Shown here piece after piece: positions 53,505 through 64,000 of a DNA stretch of 64,000 nucleotides (position 1 is its first letter; each line of letters opens with the position of its first letter). Both the position numbers and the translations under genes were made by a program. Where the stretch lies: assembly GCA_916610825.1 (NCBI GenBank), contig OU744450.1:23993338-24057337 (forward strand). Reading direction: 5' to 3'. The notes under the pieces were generated by a model that saw nothing but the letters and a program-made list of their open reading frames with translations, ran no database searches and was not told the DNA's origin. Source of the stretch: Haliclystus octoradiatus. Its lineage: Eukaryota > Cnidaria > Staurozoa > Stauromedusae > Haliclystidae.

Positions 53505-56500
53505 ATGTTACGTGCTTGTATATCTCGTAGTAAACACTATCGAGGATGCCAATTTCGAAATTTGTTAAGAAGTTTTTGTTCGTCAAGTGGCGATGTCGGG
53601 GCAGCTGTTCCTTACAGAACGCTCGAGGTAAGCCTAAAACTATATACATTTTGTAAATTAATTTACAATATAATATGTATGTGATAGTGCTCAATGTCTG
53701 TTAAAACAGGGCATAGTGTAGAATTGAAACAAAGATGAGGCACAAGCCTATTCCATTACTCAGAGTTGCGCGCTTTTGTTTTGCGATCATCAGACGCCAG
53801 ACAGTTTATTGAAGCAAGTTAAGATAAGCCAGGTGTAAGGCTCAGGTTAGGCCCATGAGCCGTGCCTGAAAAAGCATGAAAAATGGCATGGCTGCATAAC
53901 TCAAAAACGTACGGCTAAAAAGCTGGCACGGCTTTTTCAGACGTGCTGCACTCCTATTCCATACGTCATACGTGCTGCACTCCTGTTTGTCACGTCACGT
54001 GAGCCGTATTGTTATTATAGATAGCGAGGTTTAGATTGAGTACCTGTTCATGTTTAGTGGATTGGAAGACGGGGTTATACCGGTACTCGTTCTAGCAAAA
54101 CAAGACGCTTAGATGGAAAACCCTCAGTTTCTGTTTACAAGGTAAATAGAAAATTTGAACAATTTTAGAAGATTCATTATGATTAAATGTATAAATTTTA
54201 TAGGGAAAATATAATTTTATTAAAAACGGCGAAAGTAAAACCAAAATAACCAAAACAATGGATTCAAAACATGTACTCCGTGGTTCATGTTTCGCGCTGA
54301 AAGGTGTTCCGAAACAAGGAGGTCAGTACAGGTTTCAGAGCAAATGGGCTTCCCCCAATGCGCAGAAGTGATGCGCAACAAGAAAGATGTACTCATAGCT
54401 GTGCCTGTACTGAATCTGAACCTTCCTAATATGGTTAGGAAGCGGTACTGATCAAAGGGGGTATGTCTTTGTTGTTGTTGTTGTTTTATTCGTTAATAGT
54501 TTAAAACTTGACGGGCGAATACAGGGAAAACACAAGGCTCCCACTTGAGTACCGCCCTTTAATTACATGTGATAGATAATGTGCACGTTATGTTTGAATT
54601 TAAACTAAAAATCAATTAGAATATAGCATTGGGAGGGTTTTTCAAAAAATAAATTTGGATTTCTCTATCTACCGCAAACTGGGTCAAGACCCTGCAGGCC
54701 AAGGTTCAACACCCTTGTAAGATCACTCGAGTACACAATCGACTACACAGTTTCGTGGTCACATTCATACTGATCTCTTAATCATTTCACTATGCATAAT
54801 CAGGCCTCGCTTCCATTACTGACAGCCTCTTATTACATTTACACCTGATTTTAAGAATCACAAAAACATAAAATTATATCATTGTCACTTAACAAGTCCA
54901 CTTATTCACAATGAATGTGTAGTTTAATCGTAACCATTTTCCTGTTTTGCTTATTTTTAATTCTTAATTACGTTCTGTTGATGTTTATACTAGTCCAACG
55001 ACGTCAAAGCACCAGATTCAGTCCCTGACTATGCTGATGCTGTTATTATTGGTGGTGGATCACTTGGTACCAGCACGTTATATCATTTAGCCAAGTATGG
55101 TATGAAAAACGTGGTACTACTTGAGAAAGATCAACTAACTTCTGGTACAACATGGCATAGTGCTGGTCTTGTATGGCGTCTAAGACCTTCTGATATCGAT
55201 AATCAGTTACTTAATTATACACAACATCTTGCCGCTGGTCAGCTTGAAGAAGAGACTGGGTTATTTTCAGGTTTTCTTCAAAATGGTGGTATGTTCATTG
55301 CTAACAACAAAGAAAGAATGGATGAATACAAGAAACTCATGACAGTGCGTTTGAATTCTGCTTGCATGCTATTGTACATCTATCAGTTTAAAAGTAGACT
55401 TAGGGATTTACGTACAGGTTAGGCATTCGAATAACAGGGTAGGTGTGGGAAACCAACTAGCAACTAGTAATTTGATCCAAATCAGTGAATACATGCTTTT
55501 CATAAATGTTTTCTTCAGTTTTATAAAATGTTTGTTTGCTTAACTAATCGCTGTTTAATGTACGTTGTATTCTCTTTTTCTTATATCAAATATTGGAATA
55601 AGTCACATAAAATAGTAACACATGGCATGCTGATAATTTGTGACAATAGCAGCATAGATTTTCCAACGATAGACTGTGAAAGGTTCTTTTGAAAAGTCAC
55701 AGGCTCTGTCTCCATGTTTTGTCCACAAAGAAGAGGCCGCCACTTGATCTCATACAACCATCACGGTATGGCATTTGGCAAATGCTAATAATGAAAAAGC
55801 AAGGTTTTTGTCTCACCACTGTCGAATTGAGATAGCTATTTTTGGTGGCATTACTTTTCAATTTAGTACATTTAAGATACTATAACGGTACAGTCAAATC
55901 TGTTATAACGGTCACGTCTATACAGCGATCACCTGTCTATAGCACTTGGTCAAATAATCTACCTCTCATAGCTGGTCGTTATCTACATGTTTCACTGTAT
56001 TATCAATTATATTAGCCTATAATATTTTGATTTTGTTTCAGCTTGGCAAAGTAACTGGTGTCGAAGCTCAGGTTTTATCCCCAGAAGATTCAAAAATCCT
56101 TTATCCTTTACTCAATACATCTGATATGTACGGTTCGCTATACAGTCCTGGAGATGGTACTCTGGATCCTGCAAGTTGGGTAACAGCTCTTGCTAGAGGA
56201 GCAACACAGCATGGTGCAAAGGTAGGTAGATTGATCTATTGCTATTCCAAACAATAAACCTCTTTTAGCCAAGTGTGGATAATATTACACAATATAGGCT
56301 ACATATAGGCCTGAAGCATAACGGATTACACGAAACACAGCAGAATGTTATTATGGAGTGAAACCTGTCAACAACAGCCAATTATGAATTAAGAGAATAA
56401 TAAACACTAAAGAATGGTGTCCTTCCTATTGAGGTTAAATTAACATTTTGTAACATCATGAAGTGACCACTATATGGTGATCTTTGATGTGCCTGTTTCA

Positions 56501-56747
56501 CTTTGTATACAATTAATTAAGTAATAATAATAATAATAATAATAATGAATTTATATAGCGCCATTTCTTAGAATAATCCAATGGCGCTTTACAATATAGT
56601 TAATTAGTATCGAGAAATTATAATAGAACCCCCATAATAGGTATGAAGAGTATATATCAGTTAGGTATATTATCACAATATAATATCTTGGTGAAATCTT
56701 AAATCTTAATTTATACAATCTTTGAACACTAGATTACTTTAATGAAT

Positions 56748-56782
<35 letters not shown>

Positions 56783-59700
56783 ATAGTTATAGCAGCACAT
56801 TTATGGTACATAATTGTCTTGTACGCTTTTCCACCTTCACAGATTTTTGAAAACTGCAGAGTAACAGGATTGAAAACCAAAATCAATGAATTTGGAAGGA
56901 AGCAAATCACTGGCGTTGAAACTGCTGCTGGAACGATTGCCACCAATTGTATTGTAAATTGTGGCGGTGTATGGGCACCAAAGATTGGTGAGATGGCTGG
57001 TGTTGTAGTACCCTTAACTGCTATGCATCATGCATATATTGTTACAGAGAAAATCGAAGGCATCCAGAATATGCCAAACATAAGAGATCATGATGCTTCG
57101 GTTTATTTGAAACTACAAGGTGACGGTTTATCCATTGGTGGTTATGAACCAAATCCTGTTTTCTGGGAAAAAGTAAGTATCAGTGACCCAATGTTATGGA
57201 AGAAATTACACCATGAATGTTATGTATTTGTGTTCTGCGCATGCGTCACAATGTTAACTTCGTAGGTATTGAGCTGTTATTAGGGAGGTTAGATTTAGGT
57301 ATAGCTACTATTGATGCAATACATATAATAGAATGTTACACATAATTGGGTTTATAATGTTAAACAATTAGCTAACATTATAAATCCAATTATGTGTAAC
57401 ATTGTATCATGTAATGCCTTGATATGTATATTTGCAAATAATAAAATCTATACTTGCCTCATGATCGTCGTATGGCGTGAAACTCGGAGTAGAAAGAACA
57501 GTATGTCTCTTTTTTGACTCATTTTATTTATTAATTTATTAAAGCTGTAATATTTATCATCATACAGCACTATACCTACACGAGTGTGGACAACTTTACA
57601 TTATTATCTATATATCTATACAGCAAACAATGGATCAATACACACTTTCTAAACATATAAATGTTAATGGCATAATAATATTAATTTCAATATCGGCCTG
57701 TCTGATTTTTATAAATATTATAATCATAACCATTCACGTTAAGACTAGGATGAAATAAAAATTGTAAAATTCCTAGAATATTGAGTTATAAGCGCCTATA
57801 AATGCTTTAGGTATTGTTATAATATTCTGCTTATCCTTCTTTATAACCTACTCAGCTTCATGTCCCATCATTCAATTTAACAGACCAGAGGGATTTTACT
57901 TTAATTAAACAAGTTAAAATGTTAGTAAAACTTAATATAAGGGTCACCTCCATATAACAACCACCTGCCTATAGTGGTCACTCTTGTATTGTATAAAATA
58001 GTATTTTCTATTGAATCTACCCTGCATACAAAGGCCACCTGCGTATAGTGGTCCATTTATCTACCTTTCATAGCTGACTGTTATATACAGGTTTCACTGT
58101 ATATTATTTTATGCATTTATCATCATCATCATCATAATCATCATCATCATCATCATTTATTCAGAACCTTTAAGTTATACAAACTTTTTTTCAAAGGACT
58201 TTTTATTGTATTCTAGGTGAAAGATAATTTTGCATTTTCACTATTTGACCTTGATTGGGATGTGTTTGGTGTTCATGTCGAAGGGGCATGTAATCGTGTG
58301 CCTGAGATTGAAAACACCGGTATTAAATCAACTGTTTGCGGACCAGGTTAGTTTGTTTACAGTTTATTGTGTTATTGGGTTATCAAGAATATTTCTAGTA
58401 TGTATGGCTTACCAGGCTCTGAATTAATCTAATAGATATACTATGGGCCTACTAAAAATTTATTATCAGTTAAGTTCTTTAATATCCCCTTTTTAAAGTC
58501 CCGTCTTGCTGTATGAAAGATTAAGACTTCTATTCGCCATACTCAATATAAACCCTCATATTCCTACATAACTAATTTCTCACTAATCATTTGTACTACA
58601 GGGAGATATTGATGTCATAAAATTGACAATTGCGCCTTGCGTGCTTAAAGTTGAAAAATGAATTCTATTTCTGAAGCCACAACTAATGTGCATCCCACTC
58701 CATATTGGAAACCAAGCGCTTAGGTTGCCAGTCAATTTTATGGCTTAAAGAAGTTTGAGCAAATGTAGACAAATAAACCCATTTTTAAGGGACGGAGACT
58801 ACAGTACATTGAAAGGTGGTCTGTTCTTGCTTAAAATAAGAGGCATGTGCCGCTTTTCAAGATCTGTTAAGCCGTTCAGAAAGCGCTTTTGCTTGGACTC
58901 TTTCACGCCTCCAACATGTTATTTTGCTGCAGTGTAAATGGCCCTTAAAGTTCTTCAGGCAGTTCTCATCATTTCGTAGGACTGATATTAAATATTGACT
59001 GTTGGCGACTGAGACAATTTCAATATGCTTATATGCTATATAATAATAATGCCCAAGCCTGAACTGTCTATAACTCAATGCTCGTTTAAAAGATAAACTA
59101 GAAGAAACACAATCATAACTATTCCTAGAAGAATAAGTTCTCCAATGTTATAGGTGATTAATAGCGGGGCTGACCCCAGCTCCACCAATCGGTTTGCTTA
59201 ATATTCAATATCCACATGCTGGTTGTCATTAAGCATTTAAATATTGCACCAAGTTGTAGACTTTAATAATATCAATAAAATGCTAGCTTCATAAATACAT
59301 ACAAACTCGATAGGACAGCCACAGCTACTTTACACTTGCCCAGGAAGACATTTAATCGAATTTACCTTTTTCAGTCAATTTATCGAGAATTTTTAGGTGG
59401 CTGTAATACACAGGTTTAAATGTAATAGAACTATTTAGCAAGAAAATATGCACACGCGACAATTGGATTATTCAGCTCAATCACGACTTCTATCAGTCAA
59501 TAATGATCAAAAGCACTGACGAAAAATTGTTCAATGTCCTGTCTTCTATTCTATGCCTGCCATGATAGTTTTGATATCAGTTACAATACAAAGGATATTG
59601 AATGATTTTGCGTATGATCAACAATTGATTAACAGAAGTAATGATTGAGGAATTACTAAATCTGAATAAAAATGCTGTGAATCTGTACTTCTCCTCAGGA

Positions 59701-62700
59701 TTCATAATTCAATTGTTACTGGTGCACACATTTGATTATAAATAAACTATATTGACCCTGCATATGATAGTCACCTATCCATAGCAGTCAAGTCATCTAT
59801 TTACTGGCTGTTATATACAGGTTTGAACTGTCATTGCTATTTATATTATGGCTAATTTAATTTCAATCCAATAACAGAGTCCTTTACAGCCGACCATAAA
59901 CCACTGATGGGACCAGATCCAGACGTTAGAGGCTATTACCATTGTTGTGGTTTTAATTCGGCGGGTATGATGTTCGGAGGAGGATGCGGAAATGAAATGG
60001 CAAAGTGGATAATACACGGGCACCCTGATCTTGATATGTTTGGATTTGATATAAGGTGATTGCCAGCACCTAATGTTTTTCTAATCGGAAAGATATTTTT
60101 TATTACATAGATGTTTCTTTGTATGTTTTGAACTATTTTTTTGATTTTGTAGTTTATAACTGTCAAATTAACTCGAGTCGTGATCTACTGCACATTAAAA
60201 GCTCGAAGTATCTATTTGACCCGCAGTCGCAGCCATTATGGATTCAACTCCGCATGTGTAGACAGTCAATTACGTCATTCACTCGATCACGTGTTTCACT
60301 CGTCCCAGGGTTAGGTTTAGGGTTAGGGTCCACCAGGACGAGGTTCAATCCATTTCTGTTTCGTCGGCTCTCGTCGGTTGGCGTAGCTCATTCGGAGTGC
60401 GTCTGACTAGTGTGCAGGTCATGCTGGTTCAAGTCCAGGTCAATCCAGGTTTTTAATTTATTTTCATTATTTATATTCCTATTATTTATATTATTTTATA
60501 TATTGACTTGAAGTGTTTGTAAATTACTGTTCGCTCATGATACGCATGCGTTGGTATCCATAATGGCTGCGACTGCCGGTCAAATAGTCACGGCGTTAAA
60601 AGTTATTGTACTATTTACAATTATATCAAAATTTGACTATACAGAAATAAAACTTTTGAAAATATCTTTTGATTTGCATTTGATATATGCTTTTTGTGAA
60701 AGACAACACCGATTTTGTTTCTGTGATTGCATAGCATCAAAAGATTTTTTAACAAAGAAGATGAGTTTTCGATTATGCTAATTACAATGCTAATTGATAC
60801 GTTTTGCAACAAACTAAAAAGAATAATAACATAGCCGAGTTTAATGAGATATTTGCTACTGGTTGTCAATGTCTATCATAAGACGCTTTTGTTATCGAAG
60901 TAAACAGCCTTTGCAGCCTTGTGTGTCATTTTGGAAACGTCTATCCACATTATTGTTTTCTATTCTACGAGAAAGAAATGGCATTTGAAGGGTTCTTATT
61001 TCATATAATTCCAAACTTCGAAACCATTTCTATTTCTGATTACAGTTAACATATATCTAGAATGTGCCGGATATCTAGAAAATAAAATTTAGACTTTGTT
61101 TACATGGGTTGGAATATTTGAAAGAATTTTCTTAAACATTGTAAATAATGTGGCATTTGTTGTAGAAAAAGGCAGGACAAGAGTTATACGACATCAGATA
61201 ATATATCATAATCTCTTCTTTCACAGATAAATCAATAAAAAAGAGGGAATCAATTTACATGTGTCTAAAAATGCACCTTGGCTCATAATCCGATTTCAAT
61301 TCAATTCAGCAATATATCAAAACTAAGCAACGTACACTTTAAATTTATCCATTTTCAAGATTTTCAATTTTTATCTCAATGCCTAGGGAATTGAACTTGT
61401 ATTATTTAATTCCTCATAGACGATTCCATACATCATTGACTAATGTAAACAGCTGGGTTGTTGAACGAAGTCATGAATCATATGCAAAAAATTACTCCAT
61501 GGTATTTGCTAACGATGAGCCACTGGCATCACGTAATATGCGAACAGATCCATTTCATCAAGTAAGTTGAATGTGTTATGGTAAAACGTGCTATAAAAGC
61601 CACCTGGCTGTTTCATTTGGCTAATAAGATAATATTCTAAATTAGTCGAAACCGACTAGGGTACTATTCGATGATCTGCATTCTGATTGGTTGCTCCATC
61701 GTTCACTATTTTCTCATAGTGAACGTTGGCAAGTTTCCTCGTAAATTTCAAAAAGTAAACAAGCGATTCGCAAATGTTTTGAATCAAAATTTCATACGAA
61801 TTACGAGAGTGAATTATAATTTCCGTCCCTGTGAAAACAAAACAAGTAACAAAATGTGAGATGAAGTTGTTCAATGGTAAGCTATGCATATACAATTTTA
61901 ATCTTATTTAACAATATTCCCGCAACTTCTCGTTACCTCATTGTAGATATAAATTAGTCCACTAGTCAGCTGAAGTTTATAAAAAACAAACTTTTATACT
62001 ACAAACTGCAAACATTTATGTATTTTTAGATACTCAATAGTTACCCTCTGAAGTTTTCTATTTGTGGGGCTGTATTTTGTAGCCAGTAGGCCAATTAATA
62101 TCCAACTGTTTTGTTTTAAAATTTAAATCTGAATCAAGTCAAATTAAAATTCATCCTCCAAATCACGATGCTGCAATCGTAATGGATGCCTTGGATTGAC
62201 GGTTGTAATTAAAATTAATTATGCAGAGAGCGAATAAATAGTTGGAGTTTATTTCTTTTGATATGTTTTGCTTGTACCACTAGTTGGTTTCTACTAAAAC
62301 AATCTAGACAACTCGCCCTTGTTGTCTACCGACTTGAATAGTCACCTCGGAGGACCTCAGTGACTATTCGACGGTAGCCAACTCGGGCTCGTTGTCTAAT
62401 TGTTAAATAATATACCACCCTGCTGTATATAGAGACCACCTGTGTATAGTGGTCAATTTATTCAGATTCATAGTAAATGCTGTTTTATACAGGTTTCCCC
62501 GTTTCACTCACAGTGACTGTATCTGTAAAATAAGTTAGCAACAACAATAGCTATTCTTCCTTATCCAATGGGAGAGTTCATTAGTGGAAATTATTTTCGG
62601 GTCGTGTCTAGATCAGGAGTAACTCAAGGACATTTTTTGACTTTTTATTGCTGCTTTTTTTTAATTTAATTCTGTTTTCAACTGATTCTCAGAACTACCT

Positions 62701-64000
62701 TTGTACATGTACTACAAATTCGCCATGAATAAAATAAAATATCAAAATGGTTATATTCGACTTTGAATTGAACTAAAGTTTTTGTCTGAGTAACATTTAT
62801 TGCAATTACTTATTATTATTTCAAATATTTATTGCAGTTTACAAATGATTTGTAGTCAATATACAAAGGTACCAGATGCAGAAAGAATTTTGAAAATCGA
62901 TTGTAAACAGAATTTAATACAAATTAAAAGAAGCAATAAAAAGTCATGAAATGTTCTTGAGTTACCACTGATCTAGTCACAACCTTATTTTCTTTGTTTT
63001 TATAACCTCCATGTCTCTAAATACAACTCACAGACACATCACGGTAAACATAATTTGTTGCTAATGAATAGAAAAATAAAATATTTTTCTCAAGATTTCA
63101 GGAGGTGGAAGACCTTTTAAAATTATTTTATTTTATTTTAGGTTCTTCTTGATGCTGGTTGTGTTTATCAAGAACGCCATGGATGGGAAAGGCCTGGCTG
63201 GTTTTTAACTGATGGCACTGCACCGGTAAGACGATGCTGGCTGTTTTTCGTTTCAAAGACTGTTTCTCGGTTTTATTATGTAGAAAGTCTGGTTGTAGGC
63301 TATCCAGCAGTCTATAAAATATATTTGTGCCTGCAACCAAATTTCCCCTTTCACAGTGCCTGCAAGCGGTTTAGGTTGCTGACTTAACATTGATTAAAAC
63401 ATGCTTGGAATTCATAACAGTTACTAATTCAGGAAAGTCTGCAATAGGCCCTCCATATACAGAAACTTGTGCAATCTTGACAGTTGTGCCTGGAGTAGTT
63501 CTATTGGTTCCCAAAATGTGCCTGCGACCGAAGGTCCTATCGGTCTCCATTTTATTAAGCTCTGGAATTACATTACCAGTGATTAGAAATTCGCAAGTAA
63601 CCAATGCCCAATCAAACATTTTTCTGATATATAGGTCAGTCCATACCAAATATCCAAAACAAAAAATGGAAAATATTTTCAGGAGACTAAACATGTTGTC
63701 AAACACTGTGAGCATGCGTACATGCATTAAACAAGTCCAATATAAACTTGTCTCTTTCTGGAATTTCCATGTCTTCACACAGCATGAATATGATTACTAT
63801 TAACAAGACTAAAAAAACTACAGCTATAGTATTGAGCTTCATATATCATAATTTTTAAGTAAAGGTGAAGTGAAATACCAGTCTTGATAGTTCTGCTTTT
63901 AATTTTAATTTTTAATGTCAGTGTAATCATTTCTTTGTTTTCAGATCTTAGATTATGACTTTTATGGTAGCTATGGTCATGAGAAAAATACAAATTATAA
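53505..64000 (+). CDS. SARDH: Sarcosine dehydrogenase, mitochondrial (3' partial)
   Basis: Exons 53505-53627, 54994-55344, 56042-56221, 56843-57172, 58217-58346, 59878-60055, 61420-61561, 63142-63225 and 63945 to the window edge. All are in phase, covering about 524 residues of an enzyme that is about 900 long in vertebrates. Exon 1 is Arg- and Ser-rich without acids for the first 30 residues, a mitochondrial targeting peptide. Residues 61-68 (GGGSLGTS) are the FAD dinucleotide fold. His96 in [10 protein letters not shown] matches the covalent FAD His of the DMGDH/SARDH family. [47 protein letters not shown] and [11 protein letters not shown] identify SARDH rather than DMGDH. The C-terminal GcvT-like half lies outside the window. 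It demethylates sarcosine to glycine, passing one-carbon units to folate in the matrix. The large introns contain SINE, MITE and simple repeats. Confidence 0.95.
53693..53812. mobile_element. Foldback family half-element
   Basis: GCTCAATGTCTGTTAAAACAGGGCATAG, ACAAAGATGAGGCACAAGCC and TTGCGATCATCAGACG follow in the order seen in the palindrome at 20962, but the inverted second arm is missing. In SARDH intron 1. Confidence 0.6.
54027..54427 (+). mobile_element. TIR element related to 30611-30972
   Basis: AGGTTTAGATTGAGTACC start and GTACTGAATCTGAACCTTCCT end, with an interior matching the other copy in reverse (TACCGGTACTCGTTCTAGCA; AAACATGTACTCCGTGGTTC). In SARDH intron 1. Confidence 0.75.
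55889..56000 (+). mobile_element. MITE family 1, internally deleted copy
   Basis: TACAGTCAAATCTGTTATAAC start and CTACATGTTTCACTGTA end but only about 112 bases; the middle is missing. It lies 40 bases before SARDH exon 3. Confidence 0.75.
56352..56511 (-). mobile_element. MITE family 1, strongly diverged copy
   Basis: GGAGTGAAACCTGTCAACAA and TGAAGTGACCACTATATGG mark a reversed copy. It is followed by a (TAA)n run (56523-56545) and a 28-30 base poly-T run (about 56751-56780). Confidence 0.5.
57332..57403. repeat. Hairpin with 30-bp arms
   Basis: Arms 57332-57361 and 57374-57403 (AATGTTACACATAATTGG...) pair with one mismatch around a 12-base loop. A degraded foldback family piece (GGCGTGAAACTCGGAGTAG, near 57474) follows. 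In SARDH intron 4. Confidence 0.85.
57930..58102 (+). mobile_element. MITE family 1, full-length copy
   Basis: Worn start AAACTTAATATAAGGGTCAC and clear end ATATACAGGTTTCACTGTA. A TCA microsatellite (about 58116-58160) follows. In SARDH intron 4. Confidence 0.75.
59745..59832 (+). mobile_element. MITE family 1 fragment
   Basis: GATAGTCACCTATCCATAGC and CTGTTATATACAGGTTTGAA keep the family order with the centre deleted. It ends 46 bases before SARDH exon 59878. Another fragment is at about 62410-62500. Confidence 0.6.
60308..60328 (+). repeat. Short telomere-like interstitial repeat
   Basis: Three TTAGG(G)-type units in a row (GGGTTAGG TTTAGGGTTAGGG). Too short to be a telomere; it sits in a GC-richer patch of SARDH intron 6. 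Confidence 0.6.
60376..60445 (+). mobile_element. tRNA-like sequence, probable SINE head
   Basis: Seventy bases with GGTTGGC/GTCAATC acceptor-like pairing (two G-T wobbles), box A-like TGGCGTAGCTCATTCGG and box B GGTTCAAGTCC. The T stem has only four good pairs and an AT-rich tail follows, so a tRNA-derived SINE is more likely than a working tRNA gene. Confidence 0.45.

Noticed and set aside
60308..60328. Telomere or chromosome-end signal
   Set aside because: Only about three units, inside an intron of an intact gene.
60376..60445. Functional tRNA gene
   Set aside because: Boxes A and B are present but stem pairing is imperfect, and an AT-rich tail follows. A SINE head explains it better; a covariance-model score would settle it.
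63371..63803. Paired sense and antisense ORFs of about 135 codons
   Set aside because: They lie in the SARDH intron between exons 63142-63225 and 63945 onward, mirror each other, and show no domain or splice support.

Overview
The window is eukaryotic nuclear DNA from an invertebrate animal. It is AT-rich, its genes are cut by many GT-AG introns, and the space between exons is crowded with short non-autonomous transposons, tRNA-derived SINE heads, LINE fragments and satellites. The proteins are metazoan: an Abl kinase with SH3, SH2, kinase and F-actin-binding domains, an SLC31/CTR1 copper transporter, a chitin-binding protein and sarcosine dehydrogenase. A secreted ShK-ShK-serine protease fits a cnidarian or another marine invertebrate, but the sequence alone does not fix the phylum.

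I assembled nine protein-coding genes from splice sites and reading phase. From left to right: ABL (+, 5' end outside the window, stop at 6134); a single-exon SLC35G/EamA transporter (-, 6650-7768); a small secreted two-domain CBM14 protein (+, 9742-12367); a methionine-rich CTR1 copper transporter (-, 13963-18381); an ShK-ShK-trypsin-fold protease (+, 22408-31298); an AGPAT1/2-type acyltransferase (-, 32655-35390); a PCMH/BBE-type FAD oxidase (+, 35938-48400); a Sel1-repeat plus MYND zinc-finger protein (-, 48790-53030); and SARDH (+, 53505 to beyond the right edge). Every reconstructed multi-exon gene stays in frame across all junctions. The genes alternate strand without exception, giving two close head-to-head pairs (AGPAT/FAD oxidase and Sel1-MYND/SARDH) and four tail-to-tail pairs.

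The nine genes do not form one pathway. They are ordinary metazoan genes for signalling, transport, lipid, one-carbon and extracellular functions that happen to be neighbours. No RNA gene beyond tRNA-like SINE heads was found, and nothing resembles a prokaryotic system.

The distinctive part is the repeat landscape. One MITE family of about 180 bp (ends like CAGTSAAACCTGTWTATAAC, probably pogo/Tc1-mariner-like) has about 20 copies, several directly against splice sites. A second family has CAGGGTCCGACAAA ends. A third, built of GTTCATGAAC palindromic units, has expanded inside the protease gene into a 2-kb satellite of 38-bp units with a 418-bp (11-unit) higher-order period. A foldback family includes an 86-bp-arm palindrome with no mismatches that I could see. 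Coordinates of repeat edges are good to roughly 5-15 bp; exon edges are given to the base.
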